Assembly (NCBI GenBank): GCA_014218215.1 | Contig: CP043652.1 | Span: 1,364,001 to 1,428,000, forward strand | Source of the DNA: Geodermatophilaceae bacterium NBWT11 | Lineage (GTDB): Bacteria > Actinomycetota > Actinomycetes > Mycobacteriales > Geodermatophilaceae | Direction of reading: 5' to 3' | Length of the DNA stretch: 64,000 bases | Shown here: positions 50,379-57,236 of the stretch, piece after piece | Position numbering within the stretch: the first letter of the stretch is position 1 | Layout: each line of letters begins with the position of its first letter | Notes under the pieces: generated by a model | Seen by the model: only the letters and a program-made list of their open reading frames with translations | The model's database searches: none | What the model was told of the DNA's origin: nothing | Translations under genes and position numbers: made by a program

Positions 50379-52855
50379 GGCCTGCTGCAGCCGCTGCTGG
50401 GTCTCCGCGTCGGCCCGGCTCCCCGCGTCCTGGTCGGTGTCGGTGCCGGTGCCGGTGTCGGTCGGGCCGTGTCGGTGGCCGTGTCGGTGGCCGTGTCGGT
50501 GGCCGTGTCGGTGGCCGTGTCGGTGGCCGTGTCGGTGGCCGTGTCGGTGGCCGTGTCGGTGGCCGTGTCGGTGGCCGTGTCGGTGGCCGTGTCGGTGGCC
50601 GTGTCGGTGGCCGTGTCGGTGCCGGTGGCCGTGGCGGCCGGGCCGTCGGTGGCTGTCGTGGTGTCCGTCGAGGTCGAGGCGGTGGACTCGGCCGACCTGG
50701 GGGACGCGGTCGCGGAGGACTGCTGACCGGCCGTCGTGGACGTCGTGGTCGGGGCCGGGGCCGGGCTCGTGGTCGACGTGCTGGTGGCTGCGGGGGCAGG
50801 GGCAGGTGTCGTGGCTGCCGGGGCGGCCGTGTCGGTGCCCGTCGAGGTGTCCGTCCCCGTCGAGGTGTCCGTCCCCGTCGAGGTGTCCGTCCCCGTCGAG
50901 GTGTCGGTCGCCGCGTCCGTGCCCCCCGACGGGTCCGAGGTCGCCGGGGCGCCGGTCGGGTCCGCGGTGGTGGAGGTGTCCGATGCCGCCGGGGACGCCG
51001 TCGTCGACGTCTCCGCGGGGGACGCGGGGGTCTTGTCGGTGGTGCTGGAGGCAGGCGGCCCGGACTCCGTCGGGCTCTGCGCCGCCGGGGACGTCGACGT
51101 CTCCGCCGGGGCCGAGGCCGTCGTCTCGGTCGTGCCCCCGCTGTCGGTGGTCGCCGGGGAGGACTCGGTGGTCGACGAGCTGCCCGGACCGCTGCTCGTC
51201 GAGCTGTCGCTGCCGCCGGACGTGCCGGAGTCGGTGCCCCCGCCCGAGGACGACGGGGACGAGTTGGCGGACGACGAGCCCTGGCTGCCACCACCCTGGC
51301 TCCCGGACCCCTGGGCCCCACCGCTCGCCGGGGCGCCACCGGACGGAGCCCCACCGGAGGGCGCCCCCCCGGAGGGAGCCCCACCGGACGGTGCGGCGGC
51401 CACGGACGTCCCGCCCGCAGCGGCCGGCGCCCCCGAACCGCTCGCGCCGCCGGCGCCCGAGGTCGCACCTCCGCCCCCGGCCCCCGCCGCCGCTGCGGAC
51501 CCGGAGCCGGAGGTCGCCGAACCCGAGCCCGTGGCCGACCCGCTGCCCCCCTGGGCTCCCCCGCCCCCGGGAGCCTGCGCGCCCTGTCCCCCGGACACCG
51601 GGGCCGAGGTGCCCTGGCCGGCCGAGCCCGCGCTCGTCCCCGGAGCACCCCCGCTCCCGCCGGTGGTCGCACCGGCCCCGCCGAGCTGGCTCTGCGCGGC
51701 GTCGCCCCGCGCCACGGCTGCTGCTGCGTTGTTCGCGGCGGCGTCGGCCATGGTGTTCACCGGGTGCCGCACCGCCTGCGCGACCTCGACGCTGGTCGGG
51801 CTGATCGTCCCGGCGCGGCCGGCACCGCCCAGCGCGGCGGCCAGCACGTCACCCCCCGTCGGTAGGGCCCACTGCCCGTTGACCACGCCGTTGGTGAGGG
51901 TGTTGGCCAGCGGTGAGGTGATCGCGTTGTTCGCCGCGGCGTTGGCGGCGTTGCCCGGCCAGCGGCGGACGGCGTTGCCCACGCCGGGCAGGTTGCCGGT
52001 GGCGTCGCGGCCCACCCGGTTCAGCGGCAGGTTGCGGGTGGCCCGGCTGAGCGCCGGCGCGACCGCACCGGCACCGATCAGCGCGCCGGCGGCACCCCCG
52101 GCGGCCGCGGTGAGCGTGTTGTTCCAGTTCCAGCTGTCCCGGGTGCCCTGGGCGATCTGGATGCCCTGGCTGATCGAGTCGATGAGGACCTCCTCGCCGA
52201 CCTCCTCGATCACCTCCCGACCCATCCGGTTGGCCAGGTTGCGGGCCATGCTCTGCGCCGCGCGCTCGCCGACCTCCTGGGCCGCCTCCCGGGCGACGGC
52301 CCGGGTCAGGGCCTTGGTCGCGAACTTCTTGGCGACCGCGGCGATGATCTTCTGGATGATCTGACCGATCGCGGTGCGCGCGGTCGCCGCGATCGGACCG
52401 AGGGCACCGAGCGAGGCCCCACCGCTGAAGAACGCGGCCACGACGGCGATGAACGCCGCGATCACCGCCACCCAGAAGGCGACGTTGATCGAGATCTTCC
52501 CGAACTGGGTCTCCCGGGCGAAGTTGTCGGTCTGCATCGCCATGGACTGGGCGTTCTGCATCAACGCGACCAGACCGGCCTCCGGGGACGCGATCAGCTG
52601 CGAGCTGAGGTCCTCGAAGGTGGTCGCAGCCGGCGCGTCCCACCCGGCCTTGAGCTGGCTGCTGGCGTCGCTGAGGTCGGAGGCAGCGGTGGAGAGCTCC
52701 TCGACGAGGTCGGACCAGGCGGCGCTGATGTCCCAGACGGCGCTCTCGCTGCCCTCGGGCCAGCTCTGGCCCGCCACGATCATGGAGACGAGGTCGACGA
52801 ACCAGTCGGGCTGGTCGCCGATCTCCCACGCGGGGCTGACGTCGCCGGAGCTCAC
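49469..52855 (-). CDS. CpnT-like polymorphic toxin, N-terminal WXG-type domain; frameshifted
   Basis: The open frame is 1,128 codons, but only about 52855-50466 (roughly 797 aa) reads as genuine in this frame. The N-terminus has PDWFVDLVSMIVAGQSWPEG, AAWSDLVEELSTAASDLSDA and LKAGWDAPAATTFEDLSSQL, the WXG100-like domain of actinobacterial CpnT-type secreted toxins. Hydrophobic helices (about 120-160) and a TRDSWNWNNTLTAAAGGAAG segment follow. A long Gly/Ser/Pro/Thr linker with GAPSG, TDTSTG and TATD repeats comes next. After the TATD block this frame becomes Arg/Pro-rich nonsense, while toxin module 1 continues one frame away. The gene is therefore frameshifted at about 50466, or the sequence has an indel there. 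Export would be by the adjacent type VII system. Confidence 0.72.
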   Translation of the reverse strand: MSSGDVSPAWEIGDQPDWFVDLVSMIVAGQSWPEGSESAVWDISAAWSDLVEELSTAASDLSDASSQLKAGWDAPAATTFEDLSSQLIASPEAGLVALMQNAQSMAMQTDNFARETQFGKISINVAFWVAVIAAFIAVVAAFFSGGASLGALGPIAATARTAIGQIIQKIIAAVAKKFATKALTRAVAREAAQEVGERAAQSMARNLANRMGREVIEEVGEEVLIDSISQGIQIAQGTRDSWNWNNTLTAAAGGAAGALIGAGAVAPALSRATRNLPLNRVGRDATGNLPGVGNAVRRWPGNAANAAANNAITSPLANTLTNGVVNGQWALPTGGDVLAAALGGAGRAGTISPTSVEVAQAVRHPVNTMADAAANNAAAAVARGDAAQSQLGGAGATTGGSGGAPGTSAGSAGQGTSAPVSGGQGAQAPGGGGAQGGSGSATGSGSATSGSGSAAAAGAGGGGATSGAGGASGSGAPAAAGGTSVAAAPSGGAPSGGAPSGGAPSGGAPASGGAQGSGSQGGGSQGSSSANSSPSSSGGGTDSGTSGGSDSSTSSGPGSSSTTESSPATTDSGGTTETTASAPAETSTSPAAQSPTESGPPASSTTDKTPASPAETSTTASPAASDTSTTADPTGAPATSDPSGGTDAATDTSTGTDTSTGTDTSTGTDTSTGTDTAAPAATTPAPAPAATSTSTTSPAPAPTTTSTTAGQQSSATASPRSAESTASTSTDTTTATDGPAATATGTDTATDTATDTATDTATDTATDTATDTATDTATDTATDTATDTATDTATDTARPTPAPAPTPTRTRGAGPTRRPSSGCSRPWTPATPSCPRSRRTPPRRGRPTPTAAPSPPTSCCRPCARGTPRLRAPPTRRPTSPGRTPRPRAVAPSGRAPPTTPGRRCGPGSPTTRSAPTRARSTGWRRPSPTRHAPTGRPGSAPRSSPRSTSTCSSTSTRWTVLRATARRCGGTTPTPTSPRRGSGCSSPGRTCRRTARSSSTSWPSSSTTSRTRVRPTARRTRQPTRWRTGSPTSRLRVPRRDSASPTEGPVAIYLEFTKTAETETEVEYLFGGAEDPTGHRVTILKADPSQTVLPEGISQALTGKVIGRAAVAASREGAWPQRGLIQS
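49720..50466 (-). other. Toxin module 1 (C-terminus of the CpnT-like gene)
   Basis: In the array frame: SGGAVRPRATDYAGQEVWAG, DAPRADGSTGFSAAELAAVH, LLEHELAELQHYEQNPGAPY and REAHAAANEVADWESDIP. It is the natural C-terminal module of the gene that starts at 52855, because the Thr/Asp-rich linker (DTGTGTDTDQDAG) continues that gene's repeat. It lies one frame away from it. It is homologous to module 5. Confidence 0.62.
50469..50612 (-). repeat. Twelve perfect 12-nt tandem repeats in the toxin linker
   Basis: GTGTCGGTGGCC (plus strand) is repeated twelve times without error over 144 nt, with degenerate copies on both flanks. On the coding strand it encodes a TATD repeat. The frame change between the toxin N-terminus and module 1 occurs immediately after this block. 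Confidence 0.95.
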
Positions 52856-52948
52856 GTCACCCCCGTCTCGTCGTGGTGCTCAGTCGTCGGCGGGCAGTCT
52901 GGCAGGACGGTGCGCCCGGAGCGGTCGGACCTGCCGACCGCTCCGTCA

Positions 52949-54526
52949 TCAGGAGGAGGAGCCGCGCAACGCGTCGCGGATCGAGACCCGCGGGGTCTCG
53001 TCGTCCTGCTGGTCGGTCGGCAGGTCGGTCAGCTCCGTGTGCACGGCCGCCGACTGCGGTCCGGGCGCTGCGCCGCCGCCCTGCTGACCGCCGCCGCCGG
53101 CACCGCCGCCACCGCCGCCACCCATCGGGGCACCGGAGGACTGCTGACCGGCCTGACTCGACGCGCCCGGGTCGGCCCCGGCGGGGGACTGCAGCGGCTG
53201 GACCGCCTCGAGCGGCGTCGCGCGCTCCAGGGGCGCGGACGCCTCGGCGGGCGTCGACGCGGCCTGCGCCTGTCCCACCACCTCGGCAGGTGCGTCCACC
53301 GGTGCGGACGACGCCTCCACCGACGGAGCCGAGGAGCCGGCCGTGCCCAGGGCGACCGCCTGGTCGCCACCGCCACCGCCGCCACCGCCGCCGCCCGCGC
53401 TGGACGTCGCTGCGTCCGACGTCAGTGCGACGGCCTGGTCCCCACCTCCACCGCCGCCGCCGGTCGACGGCGCAGGGTCCGACGTCAGCGCGACCACCTG
53501 GTCACCACCGATGGACCCCGCCCCGGACGTCACCGTCGGTGCACCCCCCTGGTCCCCACCGTGTCCGCCCTGCCCGGTGCCCGGGCCGCCGTCGGTCGAC
53601 AGCGCCACGACCTGGTCGCCACCCTGCCCGCCGCCGTGCCCGTCGGACCCGACCTGCCCACCCGAGCCGTCGACCGCTGCGAAGGCCGACGTGACCCCCG
53701 TGCCGTGGCCACCGCCGTGTCCCGGCCCGCCGTCGGTCGACAGCGCCACGACCTGGTCGCCGCCGTGCCCGTCGGGTCCACCGTGCCCGCCCTGACCGCC
53801 GCCGCCCTCCAGGGAGCCGAACGCCGACACGACCTCGGCGTGGTCGCCGCCGGGTCGACCACCCTCACCGCGTCCACCCTCGCCGCGTCCACCCTCGCCG
53901 TGGCCGCCCCCCTCGCCTCGCCCGCCGTCCACGGGTGCCCAACCGTCCGTCGCCACGGCCACGACCTGATCGCCGCGACCGCCTCGACCGCCCTGGCCGC
54001 CCTGGCCGCCGGCCGGCACCAGGCCGGCCTCGACGACCTGCGCGCCGTCGCCCCGACCACCGCGGCCGCCGACGGGGGCGAAGGCGGAGACCACGGCCGA
54101 CGAACCGCCGGCCGATGCACCGCCACCGCCACCACCACCGCCGCCGGAGGCGCCACTGCCGCCGCCGCTCCCGCCGCCCGCGGCGGGCGCCCCGGTGAAC
54201 TGCCCGTCGGCCTGCCGGACCGGTGCGGCCTGCTCCTCGTCCGAGGCCAGCGAGTCGCCGATGGCCGTCCTGGCGTCCTGGCCCAGCTCGTGCAGGCGGG
54301 TGGAGTGCTGCTCGATGCCGTCGGCGACCTGCCCCGACGCGGTCGGGTAGTCGGCGGCGAACTGCGCACCGGCGCCGTCGGCGCCCCAGGGTGCGGCGCC
54401 CTCGAGGCCGCGGATGGTGCTCAGGCGGGCCTGGACGTTCTGTCCGAGGGCCGTGTCGGCGGCCTCCCAGGCGGTGATCCCCTTGCCGGCCTGGGCCTCG
54501 TCGATGCGTACCTCGTCGCCGCTCAT
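52949..54526 (-). CDS. WXG-type helical domain with long Gly-rich repeat region
   Basis: A 525-aa protein with an ATG start. The first ~100 residues are helical, with AWEAADTALGQNVQARLSTI and APWGADGAGAQFAADYPTAS; the W-G-A-D-G turn and following helix fit the WXG100/ESX-secreted fold. The middle (about 120-410) is extremely Gly-rich and carries repeated DQVVALSTDGGPG-like units, at least eight counting variants such as DQAVALTSD. The end is Ala/Pro/Gln-rich. It lies four bases after the YbaB-like gene and ~90 nt before the toxin, so it is probably co-expressed and co-secreted with it. Confidence 0.75.
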   Translation of the reverse strand: MSGDEVRIDEAQAGKGITAWEAADTALGQNVQARLSTIRGLEGAAPWGADGAGAQFAADYPTASGQVADGIEQHSTRLHELGQDARTAIGDSLASDEEQAAPVRQADGQFTGAPAAGGGSGGGSGASGGGGGGGGGASAGGSSAVVSAFAPVGGRGGRGDGAQVVEAGLVPAGGQGGQGGRGGRGDQVVAVATDGWAPVDGGRGEGGGHGEGGRGEGGRGEGGRPGGDHAEVVSAFGSLEGGGGQGGHGGPDGHGGDQVVALSTDGGPGHGGGHGTGVTSAFAAVDGSGGQVGSDGHGGGQGGDQVVALSTDGGPGTGQGGHGGDQGGAPTVTSGAGSIGGDQVVALTSDPAPSTGGGGGGGDQAVALTSDAATSSAGGGGGGGGGGDQAVALGTAGSSAPSVEASSAPVDAPAEVVGQAQAASTPAEASAPLERATPLEAVQPLQSPAGADPGASSQAGQQSSGAPMGGGGGGGAGGGGQQGGGAAPGPQSAAVHTELTDLPTDQQDDETPRVSIRDALRGSSS

Positions 54527-54530
54527 CCCG

Positions 54531-54932
54531 TCACCTTCCCTGGATCTGCTGGTTCATCGCGCCGAGCATCCCGTCGAGGTCGCCCTCGACGGTGGCCCGC
54601 ATCTGCTCGGGCGGGATGATCGACTCGAACGTCTCCACGACCTGGTCGCGGGCCTTCCCGATGGCCTTCTGGACGGTCGCGGTGATGGTGTCGGCGAGCT
54701 CGCGAGAGTCCGGGCGCCGGTAGATGCGGGGGTCCAGGTCGAGCCGGACGAGGTCGCCACGCGGCCCGACGGTCACCGTCACCAGCCCGTCCTTCGACTT
54801 CTCGGTGACCTGGACGGCGCGCGCCTTCTCCACCAGGGCCGGCGCCTGCTCGACCATCTGGGAGAACTTCTGCTGCAGCTGCTCCGAGTAGGCACGCAGC
54901 GCCGCGGTCTCCGGCAGTTCGCTGGGTTCCAC
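54531..54932 (-). CDS. YbaB/EbfC-family protein of the type VII locus
   Basis: A 133-aa protein starting at the GTG at 54932 with GAGGA upstream. ALRAYSEQLQQKFSQMVEQA, VTEKSKDGLVTVTVGPRGDL, VRLDLDPRIYRRPDSRELAD and TITATVQKAIGKARDQVVET match the helix-strand-helix YbaB fold. YbaB proteins bind DNA, but members in ESX loci (EspL-like) are thought to help stabilise secreted partners. It is first of the YbaB, WXG-like and toxin gene set and divergent from mycP. Confidence 0.82.
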   Translation of the reverse strand: MEPSELPETAALRAYSEQLQQKFSQMVEQAPALVEKARAVQVTEKSKDGLVTVTVGPRGDLVRLDLDPRIYRRPDSRELADTITATVQKAIGKARDQVVETFESIIPPEQMRATVEGDLDGMLGAMNQQIQGR

Positions 54933-55042
54933 GGGGTCCTCCTCGGCGTGCGCGCAGGTCTCGGGCCGGGTGGGACGATACTGGTCCGGTCCGGTACGCA
55001 CCTGCGATCGGGGACGACGACGCACGATCGGGGGACGGGCGC

Positions 55043-56341
55043 GTGCACCGCTGGGCCGGACGGGGCGGGCTGCTGGTGACCGCGACGCTGCTGCTCCCCC
55101 TCGGTGTGGCGGCCCCCGCGGCAGCCGTCCAGGTCTGCGAGCAGCCACCGGCAGCCGCCGGCACCGTCCCGGACGTGCCGTGGCCCCAGCTGTCCTGGGA
55201 CCCGGCGGAGACGGTGTGGCCGTTCAGCACCGCAGCGGGGGTCACCGTCGCCGTGCTCGACACCGGCGTGCAGGCCGACGTCCCGCAGCTGGCCGGGCGC
55301 GTGCTCGAGGGCGTCGACCTGGTGCGCGGGGGTCCGGCCACCGTCGACTGCGTCCCGCACGGCACCGCCCTCGCCGGCATCGTCTCGGCACAGGCCGCCG
55401 ACGGCGTCGGCTTCCGCGGGCTGGCCCCGGACGCCACGGTGCTGCCCGTGCAGGTCACCGACCAGGCGGCGACGGCGCCCGACGCCGACCCGGTCGACCC
55501 GGCCCGGGTGGCGGCGGGCATCGACGCAGCGGTCGGCGCCGGTGCCGGGGTGGTGCTCCTCGGGGTGGTCCTCTACGCCGACGACCCGGGGGTCGCGGCG
55601 GCCGTGCAGCGTGCGCAGACCGCCGGTGTCGTCGTCGTCGCCCCGGTCGGGGACGGCCACGACGGCCAGCGGGACGGCACCGGGCCCACCACGGGCCGGG
55701 CCACCCCGTACCCGGCGGCCTACGACGGGGTCATCGGCGTCGGCGCCGTGGACGCCTCCGGCCTGCGGGCGGCCGCCTCCCAGGTGGGCGACTACGTCGA
55801 CCTGGTCGCCCCGGGGCAGGACGTCGTCTCGGCGGCGCTGGGCGGCCAGTCCCTCTACGAGGGGACGGCGTTCGCCGCGGCCTACGTCGCTGCCGGTGCG
55901 GCCCTGCTCGTGGGCGACCCCGACCTCGCCCTCCCCCAGGGTGCCGAGCGGGTCGCGGCGGTGGCCCGCCGGCTCACCGCCACGGCCGTCGCCCCGCCGT
56001 CGTCCACGGGGTACGGCGCGGGTCTGTTCTCCCCGGGCCGGGCGTTGACCGAGTCGTTGACCGACGCCGCCCCGGCCCCGCTGCCCGGTCGCAGCACCCC
56101 GTCTCCGGACCCGGCCGCCGAGGCCCGCGCGGCCGCCGAACGGTCGGCCGCGGCGACGTCCACCGGCTGGGCGCTGGGCCTCGGCGCGGTGGCCGTGCTG
56201 GTCGCGGTGGTCACCCTCGTCGTGCCCCGCGCCCGTCGGCGCGGGTGGCGCACCGGACGCCCCGCGCCGGTGGTGCGGGACGAGGTCGAGCCGGGCTTCA
56301 TCCCCGGCGACGCGCTGTTCCGCCCGCCTCCGCTGCCCTGA
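55043..56341 (+). CDS. mycP: Mycosin-like subtilase, apparently inactive
   Basis: A 432-aa protein with a GTG start. A signal peptide is followed by a subtilisin-like domain and a C-terminal membrane anchor (about 380-402), the mycosin layout. The catalytic Asp (VAVLDTGVQ, about 72) and His (CVPHGTALAGIV, about 110) are present. The Ser motif, normally GTSFAAP, reads EGTAFAAAYVAAG (nt 55859-55897), so the nucleophile is Ala. The usual oxyanion Asn (AAGN) is replaced in APVGDGHDG. It is probably a pseudoprotease. MycP has a non-catalytic role in stabilising the ESX membrane complex in mycobacteria, which would be kept here. Confidence 0.88.
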   Translation: MHRWAGRGGLLVTATLLLPLGVAAPAAAVQVCEQPPAAAGTVPDVPWPQLSWDPAETVWPFSTAAGVTVAVLDTGVQADVPQLAGRVLEGVDLVRGGPATVDCVPHGTALAGIVSAQAADGVGFRGLAPDATVLPVQVTDQAATAPDADPVDPARVAAGIDAAVGAGAGVVLLGVVLYADDPGVAAAVQRAQTAGVVVVAPVGDGHDGQRDGTGPTTGRATPYPAAYDGVIGVGAVDASGLRAAASQVGDYVDLVAPGQDVVSAALGGQSLYEGTAFAAAYVAAGAALLVGDPDLALPQGAERVAAVARRLTATAVAPPSSTGYGAGLFSPGRALTESLTDAAPAPLPGRSTPSPDPAAEARAAAERSAAATSTGWALGLGAVAVLVAVVTLVVPRARRRGWRTGRPAPVVRDEVEPGFIPGDALFRPPPLP

Positions 56342-56359
56342 GAACGGCCCGGGACGCAC

Positions 56360-56396
56360 GACGGCCGCCACCACCCGGTGGGTGACGGCGGCCGTC
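56360..56396. terminator. Hairpin between mycP and esx-like genes
   Basis: GACGGCCGCC (56360-56369) pairs with GGCGGCCGTC (56387-56396), with further partial pairing inside. It lies between two convergent genes and probably terminates both. Confidence 0.6.
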
Positions 56397-56413
56397 GGTG
56401 GGCCGGTCCGGCG

Positions 56414-56716
56414 TCAGGCGCCGGAGACGAGGTTCGTGTTGCGGCTCTCCACGCCCTGCGAGGTCTCGGCTGCGCTGGTCAGCGAGGCCTGGAACTGCTG
56501 CAGAGCGGACTTGATGTTGTCCGAGGCCGTCGTCCACTGGCCCTGACGGGTGCCGTAGGCCTGCTGGGCGTCGGAGTCCCACGTCGCCATCAGCTTGTTC
56601 ACCTGAGCGTTCACGTCGGACAAGGACGCGTCCAGCCCCGAGGTCGCCTTCGACACGTCGGAGGCCGCGTTCTGCTGGAGGGTCCAGCTGACCTGGTAGT
56701 CGCCACCGCTGCTCAT
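56414..56716 (-). CDS. WXG100-family secreted protein (EsxA/EsxB type)
   Basis: A 100-aa helical hairpin protein with an ATG start. Helix 1 carries QVNKLMATW, the turn is WDSDAQQAY in place of the usual W-x-G, and helix 2 has GQWTTASDNIKSALQQFQA. Size and layout fit WXG100 proteins, which pair as dimers and leave the cell through the type VII channel. It lies 13 nt after the other Esx-like gene, its probable dimer partner. No YxxxD/E signal is evident at its end. Confidence 0.85.
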   Translation of the reverse strand: MSSGGDYQVSWTLQQNAASDVSKATSGLDASLSDVNAQVNKLMATWDSDAQQAYGTRQGQWTTASDNIKSALQQFQASLTSAAETSQGVESRNTNLVSGA

Positions 56717-56729
56717 CGTCTGGGTCTCC

Positions 56730-57065
56730 TTATCGGGTCAGGCCGGACGTGATGCCGCCGGCAGCACTGTCGACGCTGGTCATCGACGAGCCCATCTCGT
56801 CGTCGGCCTGGGTGTAGTTCGTACCGGCCGTGCCCACGTCTGCGGCGATGGACCCCAACGCCTGGTACATCACGTCGCTCTCGTTCTTGACCGTGGCCCG
56901 CACGCGGGCGAAGGCGGTCGCGAACTGACCGCGCGACGCCTGCTCCAACAGGGTCAGGTCGCCGTCCAGGGTGCGGAACGTCGACGCCAGAGCTGTCGAT
57001 GCGTCGGTCGCCGAGCGGGCGAACTCCGCCATCTGCTGTGGGCTGGCACCTGTGCCGTCTGCCAT
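56730..57065 (-). CDS. WXG100-like partner protein with YxxxD export motif
   Basis: A 111-aa protein with an ATG start. Two helices (QQMAEFARSATDASTALAST and FATAFARVRATVKNESDVMY) flank a short turn, SRGQF, with no tryptophan, so it is a divergent WXG100-fold member. The C-terminal YTQADDE fits the Y-x-x-x-D/E secretion signal of type VII substrates. It is first of the two-gene esx-like operon and 171 nt downstream of eccB. Confidence 0.82.
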   Translation of the reverse strand: MADGTGASPQQMAEFARSATDASTALASTFRTLDGDLTLLEQASRGQFATAFARVRATVKNESDVMYQALGSIAADVGTAGTNYTQADDEMGSSMTSVDSAAGGITSGLTR

Positions 57066-57236
57066 GTGTCCTCAATCCCTCGTGTCCGGCCGTGGTGGAC
57101 CGGTCGGGCCGTGGTGACGCTCGATGGCGCCGTGAGCGAGGCGAACGGTACCCAAGAGGGCCGGAGCCCGCGACCCTCAGCTGCCGCAGACCCCGTCCCG
57201 GACCCGCAGCTCACCCGTATGGGCGATGAGCGCAGG

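Noticed and set aside
50469-50612. CRISPR-like repeat array
   Set aside because: The units are 12 nt, perfectly contiguous and without spacers, and they encode a TATD linker.
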